A stretch of 64,000 bases of DNA from Faecalibacterium sp. I4-1-79 (GCF_023347235.1 NZ_CP094467.1:1240001-1304000), one strand, 5' to 3'; shown: positions 1-9,096, counted from the stretch's first letter. The notes: generated from the letters alone by a model not told the origin. A program made the numbers and translations.

Positions 1-203
1 AGACGGTGAGCGATGTGTCTATCAACCCCAACAAGGTGTTCCCCCAGACCAAGAAGTACGTTGTGCTGGCCGGTCTGCTGGGCGCTGTGGTGGTGTGCGG
101 CGTGCTGGTGCTGGCACACCTGCTGCACGATACCATTGTGGATGACGAAGATGTTCAGAAGAAGCTCGGCCTGCCCGTGCTGGGCCTGATCCCGGAGGTG
201 TAA
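1..203 (+). CDS. Capsular chain-length determinant (Wzz/CpsC/YveK type), C-terminal end only
   Basis: The frame is open from the left edge (first full codon at base 3) and stops at 201-203, so only about the last 66 residues are visible. They contain one hydrophobic segment rich in Val, Leu and Gly, followed by a short tail ending LGLPVLGLIPEV. This is the usual end of Gram-positive polysaccharide co-polymerases: a second membrane helix and a cytoplasmic tail that activates the partner BY-kinase. The kinase gene starts 4 nt after the stop and its ribosome binding site (ggaggtg) lies inside this 3' end, so the two are translated together. The chain-length function is known for the family; the fragment is assigned from the tail and the neighbours. 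Confidence 0.75.
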   Translation, partial: TVSDVSINPNKVFPQTKKYVVLAGLLGAVVVCGVLVLAHLLHDTIVDDEDVQKKLGLPVLGLIPEV

Positions 204-207
204 GACG

Positions 208-975
208 ATGTGGAATCTGTTTAACAAAAAGAACAAAACTGACGGCGAGCACCGTACCCTGCAGCTGATCACCGATAAGGGGATGCCCTTTGGCTATGTG
301 GAGGCCTACAAGTCTCTGCGCACCAATCTGGACTTTATGGCGGGCTCCATGGACGTGCACACGCTGGTCATCACCAGTACCGTGCCGGAGGAATCCAAGA
401 GCAATGTGGCGGTCAATCTGGCGATGACGATGGCCGAAAGCGGCAAAAAGGTGGCTCTGGTGGATTGCGACCTGCGCAAGCCGGTGCTGCACCGCTATCT
501 GAAGGCCGGTCACAACGTAAAGGGCGTTTCCAACGTGCTGTCCAACCAGTGCACGCTGGACGAGGCTTTGCAGGAGCTGAAGGAAATGAACATGACCTTC
601 CTGCCCGCAGGCACCCCGCCGCCGAACCCCTCCGAGATGCTGAGCCAGCCGCAGATGCAGGCTATGGTGGATACTCTGCGCCAGAAGTTCGATTTTGTCA
701 TCTTTGATGCACCCCCGGTGTCGGTGGTCACCGATGCAGCCGTCATCGGCCGCTATGTGGATGGCTCCATCTTTGTAGTGCGCTCCGACTACGCCCCCAC
801 CGATGCGGTGCGCGGCGCAGTGAAAAAGCTGCAGGATGCCGGTGTCCGGGTGCTGGGCAGCGTGCTGACCCGATACGACATGAAGAAGGCACTCAAGGGC
901 TCCAGCTACGCATACAGCTATGCTTACAACTACAACTATGCCTACGGCAAGCAGGATGCCACTGCCGGTAAATAA
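208..975 (+). CDS. cpsD: Bacterial tyrosine kinase (BY-kinase) of capsule synthesis, CpsD/YwqD type
   Basis: 255 aa, the usual length. Cytoplasmic P-loop ATPase that autophosphorylates on a C-terminal tyrosine cluster and, with its CpsC partner, controls polysaccharide chain length. Visible: Walker A' LVDCDLR near residue 84, Walker B VIFDAPP near 172, and a Tyr-rich tail (SYAYSYAYNYNYAYG) in the last 25 residues. The Walker A loop reads PEESKSN (residues 60-66) where most BY-kinases have PGEGKST: both glycines are replaced but Lys64-Ser65 are kept. It sits between the chain-length protein and the phosphatase gene (15 nt downstream), the classic CpsC-CpsD-CpsB arrangement. Family assignment is secure; activity with the altered P-loop is not shown by sequence. 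Confidence 0.93.
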   Translation: MWNLFNKKNKTDGEHRTLQLITDKGMPFGYVEAYKSLRTNLDFMAGSMDVHTLVITSTVPEESKSNVAVNLAMTMAESGKKVALVDCDLRKPVLHRYLKAGHNVKGVSNVLSNQCTLDEALQELKEMNMTFLPAGTPPPNPSEMLSQPQMQAMVDTLRQKFDFVIFDAPPVSVVTDAAVIGRYVDGSIFVVRSDYAPTDAVRGAVKKLQDAGVRVLGSVLTRYDMKKALKGSSYAYSYAYNYNYAYGKQDATAGK

Positions 976-990
976 TAAGGAAGCATTGTT

Positions 991-1743
991 ATGACCGATC
1001 TGCATTGTCACATTCTGCCCGGCATGGATGACGGCGCAAAGGATACGGCAGTCTCGCTGGAGCTGCTGCGCAGGGAATATGAGGATGGTGTGCGCAACAT
1101 CGCGTTCACCAGCCACTTCAACAGCGAACGCACCACGGTAGAAGCCTTTACGGAAAAGCGGCAGACTGCCTTTGAACAGCTGACCGCCGCACTGGAAGGG
1201 CAGCCTATGCAGTTTGATTTCAAGCTGGGAGCAGAGGTGTTCTTCTCTCCCGGTCTGTGCGAGCTGGACACCCGGGCGCTGTGCATGGGGGACACCGCCT
1301 ATCTGCTGCTGGAGTTTCCCACCACCCACAAGCCGCATTTTATTCGGCAGACCCTGTACAATTTGCAGCAGCAGGGCATCGTGCCGTTGATCGCGCATAT
1401 CGAGCGCTACCCCTATGTGCTGGAGGATCCCACTCTATTGTACGACTGGGTAGCCGCCGGTGCCTATGCACAGATCAACGTGGGCACCCTGCTGGAACCC
1501 AAGCTCTGCAAAAAGCTGTGCAAGTTCATCCAGTGGGGACTGGTTCATGTCATCTCCACCGATACCCATTCCCCGGACAAGCGCCCGCCACACATGGCAC
1601 AGGGCGTGCAGCAGCTGGAAAAGCTGCTGGGTAAGGAAACTGCCGCCCGCATCGTGCACAACGGCGATGAGTTGTTCCACGATCAGGAGCTGGACGCTGT
1701 GACCCTGCATCAGCCCAAAAAGTTTTTGGGTAGATGGGTCTGA
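991..1743 (+). CDS. cpsB: PHP-family protein-tyrosine phosphatase, CpsB/YwqE type
   Basis: 250 aa. Metal-dependent phosphatase of the PHP fold that removes phosphate from the BY-kinase tyrosine cluster. The metal ligands are recognisable: LHCHILPGMDDGA at residues 4-16, TSHF near 40, IAHIERYP near 136 and STDTHSP near 190. Start ATG has an aagga site 9 nt upstream. It follows the kinase by 15 nt, and a perfect 10-bp hairpin (1763-1795) lies right after its stop, so it is probably the last strongly expressed gene of the visible capsule operon. The name is well supported by motifs and synteny. Confidence 0.93.
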   Translation: MTDLHCHILPGMDDGAKDTAVSLELLRREYEDGVRNIAFTSHFNSERTTVEAFTEKRQTAFEQLTAALEGQPMQFDFKLGAEVFFSPGLCELDTRALCMGDTAYLLLEFPTTHKPHFIRQTLYNLQQQGIVPLIAHIERYPYVLEDPTLLYDWVAAGAYAQINVGTLLEPKLCKKLCKFIQWGLVHVISTDTHSPDKRPPHMAQGVQQLEKLLGKETAARIVHNGDELFHDQELDAVTLHQPKKFLGRWV

Positions 1744-1762
1744 TCCTATTACAAGGAGAAAA

Positions 1763-1795
1763 CTGCCCGGGCGGAGGAGTACTCTGCCCGGGCAG
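1763..1795 (+). terminator. Perfect 10-bp hairpin after cpsB, with a Shine-Dalgarno-like loop
   Basis: Arms ctgcccgggc (1763-1772) and gcccgggcag (1786-1795) pair perfectly around a 13-nt loop that contains ggaggag. A short T run (attttgg) follows. It may be a weak or conditional terminator of the capsule operon. The loop holds the only good ribosome-binding sequence ahead of the next start at 1807, too far away in linear sequence (27 nt). Confidence 0.45.
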
Positions 1796-1806
1796 CGGAT
1801 TTTGGT

Positions 1807-2601
1807 ATGAAGAAAAATAAGGTCCTGAAAATCGTATTGATCGTGCTGGGTGCGCTGGTGGTTCTGCTGGCAGCAGCAGTCCTTGGGGTGCTGTTCTATC
1901 TCCACAGTATGGCAGCCGGTCTGCCGGAAACCCTGCCGGATGCCCCGGCGGACAGTACACAGCTCACCCTAACGGATGAAGATCTGGATAAGCTGCTCAG
2001 CGGCGAGATCACGCTGGAAGAACTGACCGACGAAGCCGCTGCGTCCAACAGTGGGGAACAGGAAGCATCAGCCAGTGCTCCGCAGGAGGACGCGGGCGCT
2101 GCTTCGGCCCCGGAAGGTTCTTCTGCTTCTTCGGGGAGCGCTGCCTCCCGGACGGAGAGCAGCAGCACAGCGTCCTCCTGCAAGCAGGAGACTGCCGGTG
2201 CAGCCAATTCCGGTACAGAAAAACCGGCGTCCTCTTCCAGTAAACAGGAAGCCGCTTATGAAAAAGAGGTCAAGGCGTTGCTGCAGCAGCTGTACAGCGT
2301 TAAGGCGCGTGCCGAGGCAGAACTGAACAGCTGCATTGCCGGAGCAAAAGCAGAGTTCAAGTCGCTGCCGGAGTCTCAGCAGACACAGGCACGCAAGGTC
2401 TCCATCGTACTGGCAAGAAGCGGCAGACTGTATGCGATGCAGGCGTCCTACGATAAGGAAGTGGCGAGCATCGTCAGCCAGATGCGCGCCATTCTGACCG
2501 CCAACGGCCAGAGCACCGCATTGGCAGATCAGGCGATGGCCTCCTATAAAGCACAGAAGAGCGCCATGTACTCCCAGCTGACCGCAAAACTGTACTCCTG
2601 A
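1807..2601 (+). CDS. Membrane-anchored Ser/Ala/Glu-rich protein of unknown function
   Basis: 264 aa. I do not recognise a family. The N-terminus (MKKNKVLKIVLIVLGALV, continuing hydrophobic to about residue 35) is a signal anchor that would leave the rest outside the cell. Residues 40-150 are low-complexity, rich in Ser, Ala, Glu, Thr and Gln. Residues 150-264 look helical and coiled-coil-like with regular Ala/Gln/Lys spacing and a single Cys. No ribosome binding site stands at the normal distance; the nearest is in the loop of the 1763-1795 hairpin. There is no alternative start upstream in frame. It is co-directional with the capsule genes and followed by a terminator, so it may belong to that operon, possibly as a wall-spanning accessory. 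That role is a guess. Confidence 0.7.
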   Translation: MKKNKVLKIVLIVLGALVVLLAAAVLGVLFYLHSMAAGLPETLPDAPADSTQLTLTDEDLDKLLSGEITLEELTDEAAASNSGEQEASASAPQEDAGAASAPEGSSASSGSAASRTESSSTASSCKQETAGAANSGTEKPASSSSKQEAAYEKEVKALLQQLYSVKARAEAELNSCIAGAKAEFKSLPESQQTQARKVSIVLARSGRLYAMQASYDKEVASIVSQMRAILTANGQSTALADQAMASYKAQKSAMYSQLTAKLYS

Positions 2602-2620
2602 CCCGCAAAACGACCCATGA

Positions 2621-2684
2621 CCACCCGCAACTGTTTCTCCGAGCACTGACTGTACCGGAAAAAGGCTGCGGGTGGCTTTGTTTT
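2621..2684 (+). terminator. Rho-independent terminator after the capsule region
   Basis: Arms ccacccgca (2621-2629) and tgcgggtgg (2667-2675) pair perfectly and are followed by ctttgtttt. The loop is long (37 nt). It separates the capsule operon from the opp operon. The stretch 2602-3141 has no credible gene: it holds this terminator, then the opp promoter and leader. Confidence 0.7.
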
Positions 2685-2916
2685 GCCGTTTTTGCTGCAA
2701 TATGGAGAAAAATACTAACGGTATGGATGGATGGTTCCGGGGCAGAGACACTGCTTTTTGCACCGACAGGGGAGGGCAGATTGTACGCACCAACGGAACA
2801 ATCAACCCAAAAGCCGAAGAAGTAGCACTTTTACCTACAAATATACAGAAAATTTGTATAAAGTATAATATTTCGCTCATGCTTTGCTAAAATGAAGTGA
2901 ATTATTTTCATGTAAA

Positions 2917-2945
2917 TTGACAAAATCCGTGGTTATCCTTATAAT
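2917..2945 (+). promoter_or_regulatory. Consensus sigma-A promoter of the opp operon
   Basis: TTGACA (2917-2922), 17-nt spacer, TATAAT (2940-2945): a full match to the consensus. Predicted start near 2952, giving a leader of about 190 nt before oppB. Confidence 0.85.
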
Positions 2946-2951
2946 ATATAG

Positions 2952-3141
2952 AGTGTTTCTCGGGTATGGACGATGGTGTTTATGCGACCGCAAGATGCCA
3001 TCGTTTTATTATTCGCTTTTTCTGTCCGTGTGCCAAGGACAGACGTCCGCTATGTGTGAGGCTGGCAGACTGCGGGAAAGTATGGCTCGGCCTGAGAGCA
3101 AAAATAGTAATTCATTGATAGGATTGGAGTGGCATCAAACG
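2952..3141 (+). other. Structured 5' leader of oppB
   Basis: The leader carries two hairpins: acgatgg/ccatcgt (2970-2976 with 2998-3004) followed at once by tttatt, and ctgtcc/ggacag (3022-3027 with 3037-3042). The first looks like a weak early terminator or attenuator. No known riboswitch class was recognised. An open frame running through here is not a convincing N-terminal extension of OppB. Confidence 0.4.
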
Positions 3142-4059
3142 ATGGCAAAGTACATCATCAAGCGTGTCGCAATGGGTATCTTCAGTATCTTCATTGTGGC
3201 CACGGTTACCTTTTTTGTCATGAACCTGGTCCCCGGTGGCCCGTTCGTGGCAGAAAAGTCCATCAGTGCCGCTGCTCAGCAGGCTCTGGCCGAAAAGTAT
3301 GGCCTGGATAAGCCGCTGGGTGTGCAGTACGTCAACTACATGGAGAGCCTTCTGCACGGCGATCTGGGTCTGAGCCTGCGTCAGCGCGGACGTACCGTGA
3401 ACCAGATCATCGCCAGCAAGCTGCCGGTGTCCTGCCGTCTGGCAGGCATTGCAGTGGTTGTGGCTCTGTGCGTGGGCATCCCGCTGGGCTGCATTTCCGC
3501 TTACAACCGCGGCAAGTGGCTGGATAACGTTATTATCGTGTTTGCTACCTGTGGCATCGCGATCCCCAGCTTTATTTCCAGCGTGCTGCTATTGTACCAG
3601 TTTGGTATGAAAATGAAGGTGCTGCCCACCGTTGGTCTGAACAGCGCAGCCGCCTATATCATGCCGGTCACTGCACTGGCCATCTATCCCTCGGCTTATA
3701 TCACCCGTCTGATGCGCTCCAGCCTGCTGGACGTTATGGGTCAGGACTATATGCGCACTGCCCGCGCAAAGGGCGTGTCCCAGTTCATGATCCTGTTCAA
3801 GCACGCACTGCGCAACGCCATTCTGCCTGTCATCACCTACGTCGGCCCCATGCTGGCCAGCCTGATGACCGGTTCTTTCGTGGTGGAAAAAATCTTCTCC
3901 GTGCCCGGTCTGGGCCGCGACTTCGTGTCTGCGATCACCAACCGTGACTACACCATGATCATGGGCACCACCATCCTGCTGTCCAGCATGGTCATCATTG
4001 CAAACGTGATCGTGGATATCCTTTATAAGATCATCGACCCGCGCATCAAGCTGCAGTAA
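3142..4059 (+). CDS. oppB: Oligopeptide ABC transporter permease OppB
   Basis: 305 aa membrane permease, half of the translocation pore of a peptide importer. The start chosen (MAKYIIKRVAMGIFSI) is the canonical OppB beginning, a first helix followed by the NLVPGGPF stretch; an upstream in-frame start at 2917 would translate the promoter itself. Several membrane spans are evident, and the cytoplasmic EAA-type loop is visible around residue 210 (DYMRTARAKGVSQ). A tggag site precedes the ATG. First gene of oppBCDF, spacing 18 nt to oppC. Confidence 0.93.
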   Translation: MAKYIIKRVAMGIFSIFIVATVTFFVMNLVPGGPFVAEKSISAAAQQALAEKYGLDKPLGVQYVNYMESLLHGDLGLSLRQRGRTVNQIIASKLPVSCRLAGIAVVVALCVGIPLGCISAYNRGKWLDNVIIVFATCGIAIPSFISSVLLLYQFGMKMKVLPTVGLNSAAAYIMPVTALAIYPSAYITRLMRSSLLDVMGQDYMRTARAKGVSQFMILFKHALRNAILPVITYVGPMLASLMTGSFVVEKIFSVPGLGRDFVSAITNRDYTMIMGTTILLSSMVIIANVIVDILYKIIDPRIKLQ

Positions 4060-4077
4060 GAGAAAGGAGCGATTTTC

Positions 4078-5127
4078 ATGGAAAACATTAAAAAGAATCC
4101 GCTCAGCCTGCAGCTCAACGCGGAGGATTTTCTGCCCGCCAGCAATGAGGAAAAGCAGAGCCTGGTGGTCATGCGCGAAAGCGTCAACTTCTGGAAGGAC
4201 GGTATCCGCCGCCTGAAGAAGAACAAGATCGCCATGGTCAGCTTTGTGTTCATCATTGCCATTGCCATCTTTGCCTACCTGCTGCCCGCCGTCTGGCCTT
4301 ACAGCTACTCCGAGCAGATGAAGGGCAGCAACAACCTGAAGCCCTTTGAGTACTCTGCTTCCGAGCAGGCACGTATCGACGCAGGCGAAAAGGTGTTCCC
4401 GCACATTCTGGGCACCGACCGTATGGGCCGTGACTTCGCTGTGCGTATCATGATGGGCACCCGCGTCAGCCTGTCTGTCGGTCTGATCGCTTCTGTGCTG
4501 GTGCTGATCATCGGCGCCACCTATGGTGCGGTTGCGGCCTTTGCCGGCGGCTGGGTGGACAATATCATGATGCGTATTACAGATATTCTGTACACCATCC
4601 CCGATATTCTGCTGATCATCCTGCTGGGCATGGCTCTGAAAGATCCGCTGGATGCACTGGCTACCAAGCCCGGCTTCAAGTGGATGCAGACCCTTGGCCC
4701 CAACATGATCTCCATCTTCATCATCTTTGCTCTGTTGTACTGGGTCGGCATGGCGCGTATCGTCCGCAGCCAGATCCTGATCCTGAAGGAGAGCGAGTAC
4801 GTTACCGCTGCCCGCGCACTGGGCGCATCCAGCGGCCGTATCATCAAAAAGCATCTGCTCACCAACTGCATCGGTACTCTGATCGTTACCACCACCCTGC
4901 AGATCCCGGCTTCCATCTTTACCGAGAGCTACCTGAGCTTCATCGGTCTGGGCGTTGCAGCCCCGCTGCCTTCTCTGGGTTCTCTGGCTACCGATGCCGT
5001 CAAGGGCATGAACACCTACCCCCATCTGCTGATCGCCCCCGCACTGATGATCAGCGTGATGATCCTTGTGTTCAACCTGTTCGGCGATGGCCTGCGCGAT
5101 GCCTTTGACCCGAAGCTGAAGAATTGA
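4078..5127 (+). CDS. oppC: Oligopeptide ABC transporter permease OppC
   Basis: 349 aa, somewhat longer than typical OppC because of a polar 55-residue N-terminal cytoplasmic extension before the first helix (about residue 56). A large first external loop carries the family motif HILGTDRMGRDFAVRIMMG near residue 107. The EAA-type loop ESEYVTAARALGAS is near residue 240. It forms the pore with OppB. It has an agaaaggag site and lies 14 nt ahead of oppD. Confidence 0.93.
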   Translation: MENIKKNPLSLQLNAEDFLPASNEEKQSLVVMRESVNFWKDGIRRLKKNKIAMVSFVFIIAIAIFAYLLPAVWPYSYSEQMKGSNNLKPFEYSASEQARIDAGEKVFPHILGTDRMGRDFAVRIMMGTRVSLSVGLIASVLVLIIGATYGAVAAFAGGWVDNIMMRITDILYTIPDILLIILLGMALKDPLDALATKPGFKWMQTLGPNMISIFIIFALLYWVGMARIVRSQILILKESEYVTAARALGASSGRIIKKHLLTNCIGTLIVTTTLQIPASIFTESYLSFIGLGVAAPLPSLGSLATDAVKGMNTYPHLLIAPALMISVMILVFNLFGDGLRDAFDPKLKN

Positions 5128-5141
5128 TGAGGTGAACAGAA

Positions 5142-6143
5142 ATGAGCGAGAAAATTCTTGATATCAAAGATGAACGCCTTTCTTTCTTCACCCCTGCGGG
5201 CGAAGTAAAGGCACTGAACGGCGTTTCCTTTACCATGAATCAGGGCGACGTTCTGGGCGTTGTGGGTGAGTCCGGCTCCGGTAAGTCGGTCACCGCCTAC
5301 TCCATTATGGGCCTGACCGCTTACCCCGGCAAGCTGGTGGGCGGCAAGGTGTGGTTCAACGGCCACGAGATCGAGAACATGAAGGAGAAGGACTTTCGCA
5401 AGATCCGCGGCAACGAGGTCTCCATCATCTTCCAGGATCCCATGACCAGCCTGAACCCCGTGTACACCATCGGCAACCAGATCGTGGAGGTCATCCGCCT
5501 GCACACCGATAAGAACAAGGCCGATGCATGGGCACGCGCCAAGGAGCTGCTGGAGCTGGTTGGCATCAATGAGCCTGAGAAGCGCTTGAAGCAGTACCCC
5601 CACGAGCTGTCCGGCGGTATGCGCCAGCGCGTGATGATCGCGATTGCACTGGCCTGTGAGCCCAAGCTGCTGATCGCTGACGAGCCCACCACCGCACTGG
5701 ACGTGACCATTCAGGCACAGATCCTTGAGCTGATGCAGGATCTGCGCAAGAAGCTGGGCATGAGCATCATCATGATCACCCACGATCTGGGCGTTGTGGC
5801 TTCCATGTGCGAGAAGATCGCCGTCATGTACGCCGGCCACATTGTGGAGTACGGCACCACCGACGAGATCTTCTACCAGCCGGGTCATGAGTACACCAAG
5901 GGTCTGATCAACTCCATCCCCAAGCTGAACACCGCAGAGCACGAGCGCCTTGTGCCCATCGAGGGCACCCCTGTGGACCTGCTGAATCCGCCGGCCGGCT
6001 GCCCCTTTGCGCCCCGCTGCAAGAACTGCATGAAGATTTGTCTGAGCAAGATGCCCCCGCGCACCGAGCTCAGCGATACCCATTATACCTACTGCTGGCT
6101 GCAGCAGAAGGCTGCATTTGAGAAAGGGGAAAAGGCAGAATGA
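5142..6143 (+). CDS. oppD: Oligopeptide ABC transporter ATPase OppD
   Basis: 333 aa cytoplasmic ATPase subunit. Walker A GESGSGKS (about residues 43-50), Q-loop FQDPMTSLNP, signature LSGGMRQRV, Walker B LLIADEPTTALD and the switch His in ITHDLGVV are all intact. The C-terminal oligopeptide-transporter extension is present, with the Cys cluster of this subfamily (CPFAPRCKNCMKIC, near 287). It overlaps oppF by 4 nt (ATGA), indicating translational coupling of the two ATPases. Confidence 0.95.
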   Translation: MSEKILDIKDERLSFFTPAGEVKALNGVSFTMNQGDVLGVVGESGSGKSVTAYSIMGLTAYPGKLVGGKVWFNGHEIENMKEKDFRKIRGNEVSIIFQDPMTSLNPVYTIGNQIVEVIRLHTDKNKADAWARAKELLELVGINEPEKRLKQYPHELSGGMRQRVMIAIALACEPKLLIADEPTTALDVTIQAQILELMQDLRKKLGMSIIMITHDLGVVASMCEKIAVMYAGHIVEYGTTDEIFYQPGHEYTKGLINSIPKLNTAEHERLVPIEGTPVDLLNPPAGCPFAPRCKNCMKICLSKMPPRTELSDTHYTYCWLQQKAAFEKGEKAE

Positions 6144-7135
6144 GTGAACACAAGACGCTGGTCGAAGTCCAGCACCTGCAGCAGTATTTCCCCGCCGGCG
6201 GTGTGGGCAAGAACCGCAAGTACGTTCAGGCTGTGGATGACGTAAGCTTTGCCATCCGCAAGGGCGAGACCCTTGGTCTGGTAGGTGAATCCGGCTGTGG
6301 CAAGACCACCACCGGCCGCACCCTGCTGCGCCTGTACGAGCCCACCGGCGGTAAGATCTACTATGACGGCAACCTGCTGTTCGATAAGGACAACAAGATC
6401 GCAGTGGATATGCTGCCCTACCGCCGCCGTATGCAGATCGTTTTTCAGGATCCCTACGCAAGTCTGGATCCCCGCATGACCATTGGCGACATCGTGGGTG
6501 AGGGCATTGACATCCATCATCTGGCTGAGAACGAAAAGGACCGCCACGATAAGATCATCGCCCTGCTGGAGCGCGTTGGTCTGAACAGCGAGCACGCAAA
6601 CCGCTACTGCCACGAGTTCTCCGGCGGTCAGCGTCAGCGCGTGGGCATTGCCCGTGCACTGGCCGTGAACCCCGAGTTCATCGTTTGTGACGAGCCCGTT
6701 TCCGCACTGGACGTTTCCATTCAGGCACAGGTCGTCAATATGTTTGAGGATCTGCAGCAGGAGATGGGTCTGACCTACCTGTTCATCGCCCATGACCTGA
6801 GCGTTGTCAAGCACATCTCCAACCGCATCGGCGTGATGTATCTGGGCAAGATGGTGGAGCTGGCCGACAGCTACGAGCTGATCACCCACAGCATCCACCC
6901 CTACACCCGCAGCCTGATCTCCGCAATTCCGGTGGCAGACCCCATTACGGCTCGCCAGTCCAAGCGTATCGTGCTGCAGGGCGATGTGCCCAGCCCCCTG
7001 AACCCGCCGTCCGGCTGCCGTTTCCGCACCCGCTGCCCCTATGCAGACGAGCAGTGCGCCAACGAGGTGCCCGAGTTCAAGGAGGTCTCCACCGGCCACT
7101 GGGCAGCATGCCATCACCTTGACCGCGTGAAGTGA
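6140..7135 (+). CDS. oppF: Oligopeptide ABC transporter ATPase OppF
   Basis: 331 aa second ATPase of the importer. Walker [15 protein letters not shown] (about 52-65), Q-loop [12 protein letters not shown], signature [15 protein letters not shown], Walker [13 protein letters not shown] and IAHDLSVV are intact. The C-terminal [14 protein letters not shown] motif matches the Opp/Dpp ATPase tail that binds an iron-sulfur cluster in some members. Start overlaps the oppD stop; an aggggaaaagg site lies in the end of oppD. Confidence 0.95.
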   Translation: MSEHKTLVEVQHLQQYFPAGGVGKNRKYVQAVDDVSFAIRKGETLGLVGESGCGKTTTGRTLLRLYEPTGGKIYYDGNLLFDKDNKIAVDMLPYRRRMQIVFQDPYASLDPRMTIGDIVGEGIDIHHLAENEKDRHDKIIALLERVGLNSEHANRYCHEFSGGQRQRVGIARALAVNPEFIVCDEPVSALDVSIQAQVVNMFEDLQQEMGLTYLFIAHDLSVVKHISNRIGVMYLGKMVELADSYELITHSIHPYTRSLISAIPVADPITARQSKRIVLQGDVPSPLNPPSGCRFRTRCPYADEQCANEVPEFKEVSTGHWAACHHLDRVK

Positions 7136-7199
7136 GAACACTTTACTCTAGTAAAAGATGAAAACAATTCAACTGTGCGCTGAAATGTTGTCACAAAAT

Positions 7200-7250
7200 G
7201 GTTACAGTCTTGCAAAGAGGCTTGTAACCAAAGTGTAAACGCATTATAAT
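7200..7250 (+). promoter_or_regulatory. oppA promoter with an overlapping inverted repeat
   Basis: TTGTAA (7222-7227), 17-nt spacer, TATAAT (7245-7250). A 7-bp inverted repeat ggttaca/tgtaacc (7200-7206 and 7223-7229) covers the -35 box and is a candidate operator. It gives the binding protein its own promoter, which fits the excess of binding protein over membrane components in such importers. Confidence 0.7.
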
Positions 7251-7349
7251 CATTCGTGTTCCTCCGGTGTACATTTGCACCGGATCGAATATAGAGGCGG
7301 CTGGGGGAACCTGGCACACTCAAATTTGATATAAGGGAAGGATATTATT

Positions 7350-9044
7350 ATGAAACGCATTTCTCGTCGTAATTTCCTCAAGGTTGCAGGCGTGGGTGCC
7401 GCTGCTCTGGGTCTGGCAGCCTGTGGCGGCAGCAAGTCCGGTTCTACCGCAACCTCCGGCACTGCTTCTTCCGCTGCTGGCTCTTCTACCGGCAGTGTCA
7501 ACACCGCTGGCTTCACCGTCGAGTACGGCCCCAACCCCGAGACTCTGGATCCCTCTTTGAACAGCGCTGTTGATGGCGCCAACACCATCATCACCATCTT
7601 CGAGCCCCTGCTGATCATCAACGAGAACAACGAAGTTATTGGCGGCCAGGCTGAGAGCTGGGAAGAAAGCGAGGATGGCCTGACCTGGACCTTCACCATG
7701 CGTGACGGTTTGAAGTGGAGCGATGGCACCGACCTGACCGCTAAGGACTTTGAGTACACCTTCAAGCGTATGGTCAACCCCGACACCGCAGCTCCCTACG
7801 CAGCAACCTGCCTGGGCATGATCGATGGTTTTGACGCAGCACAGGCCGGTGATACCGATGCTCTGAACGTCAAGGCAAGCGACGACGGCAAGACCCTGAC
7901 CATCGTGCTGTCCTATCCCTGCTCCTACTTCGACAAGATGGCTGCTTTCGCATCCATGAGCCCTGTGCAGCAGGCTACCGTTGAGGCCAACGGCGATGCA
8001 TGGTGCACCTCCGCTGAGACCTTCGTCTCCAACGGCCCCTACATGATCACCGAGTGGACTCCCTCCGAGCGTATCGTTCTGTCCAAGAACCCCAACTATG
8101 TTGGCGGCTGGGATAGCTCCAAGATCGTTTCCGACAGCATCACCCTGCTGCTGCTGGAGGACTCTTCCGCTGCCTTCGCTGCTTACAACAGCGGCGAGGC
8201 TGTCCTGATCAAGGACGTGCCCACCGACGAGATCCCCAGCCTGACCAAGGCAGAGGACGGCGGCGACTTCTATGTTGACACCATTCTGGGCACCTACTAC
8301 GTCAGCATGAACCTGCAGCGCGATGCTTTCCAGGATGTCAAGGTCCGCAAGGCTCTGGCTCTGGCTATCGACCGCGACTACGTTGCCAACACCATCATGC
8401 AGGGCACCTACTCTGCTGCTTCCAACATTGTCGGCCCTGGCATCGTGGACGCGCAGGGCTACTTCTACGACAACGCAAACGGCGGTTCTCCCTACATTGC
8501 TGATGACTACGAGGCAAATATGGCCGAGGCTAAGAAGCTGCTGGAAGAGGCTGGCTACCCCAATGGCGAGGGCTACCCCACCATCGAGTACAGCACCAAC
8601 GATTCCGGCTACCATGTGCCTCTGGCAGAGTACCTGCAGCAGACTTGGGGCGATCTGGGCATTACCCTGACCATCAACAAGATGGAGTGGTCCTCCTTCA
8701 CCCCCGCTCGTCGTGCAGGTGAGTACGATGTTGCCCGTAACGGCTGGGTCATGGACTACAACGATCCTTCCAACATGATCGAGTTGTTCTCCACCGACAA
8801 CGGCAACAACGATGGTAAGTACTCCAACGCTGACTTCGATGCTGCTATGGAGGCTTCCAAGGTTGCTGATGTCACCGAGCACTTTGCACAGCTGCATAAG
8901 GCTGAGGACATCCTGATGGAGGATATGGGCTGCATCCCCGTTGCTTACTACAACGACTTCTGGCTGCAGACCGCTTCTCTGAAGGGCACCTGGCACAGCC
9001 CCTACGGCTACTGGTACCTGCAGTACGGCTACATCGAGGAATGA
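7350..9044 (+). CDS. oppA: Oligopeptide-binding lipoprotein OppA (SBP family 5)
   Basis: 564 aa extracellular substrate-binding protein. The signal peptide has twin arginines (SRRNFLKVAG) and a lipobox LAAC with Cys25 as lipid anchor, followed by a Ser/Thr/Gly linker. The mature part opens with the family stretch FTVEYGPNPETLDPSLNS and keeps the SBP_bac_5 signature around residues 90-130 (ESWEESEDGLTWTFTMRDG). A good aagggaagg site precedes the ATG. It lies 214 nt after oppF with its own promoter and ends at a strong terminator. Peptide specificity cannot be read from the sequence. Confidence 0.93.
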   Translation: MKRISRRNFLKVAGVGAAALGLAACGGSKSGSTATSGTASSAAGSSTGSVNTAGFTVEYGPNPETLDPSLNSAVDGANTIITIFEPLLIINENNEVIGGQAESWEESEDGLTWTFTMRDGLKWSDGTDLTAKDFEYTFKRMVNPDTAAPYAATCLGMIDGFDAAQAGDTDALNVKASDDGKTLTIVLSYPCSYFDKMAAFASMSPVQQATVEANGDAWCTSAETFVSNGPYMITEWTPSERIVLSKNPNYVGGWDSSKIVSDSITLLLLEDSSAAFAAYNSGEAVLIKDVPTDEIPSLTKAEDGGDFYVDTILGTYYVSMNLQRDAFQDVKVRKALALAIDRDYVANTIMQGTYSAASNIVGPGIVDAQGYFYDNANGGSPYIADDYEANMAEAKKLLEEAGYPNGEGYPTIEYSTNDSGYHVPLAEYLQQTWGDLGITLTINKMEWSSFTPARRAGEYDVARNGWVMDYNDPSNMIELFSTDNGNNDGKYSNADFDAAMEASKVADVTEHFAQLHKAEDILMEDMGCIPVAYYNDFWLQTASLKGTWHSPYGYWYLQYGYIEE

Positions 9045-9096
9045 TCTCCTCCCTGTGCTGTGCAGCGTAAGCTGAACCGTATACTATAAGCACCAA

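Noticed and set aside
2917-3141. N-terminal extension of OppB
   Set aside because: It would translate the consensus promoter and leader; the OppB family starts at MAKYIIKR (3142).
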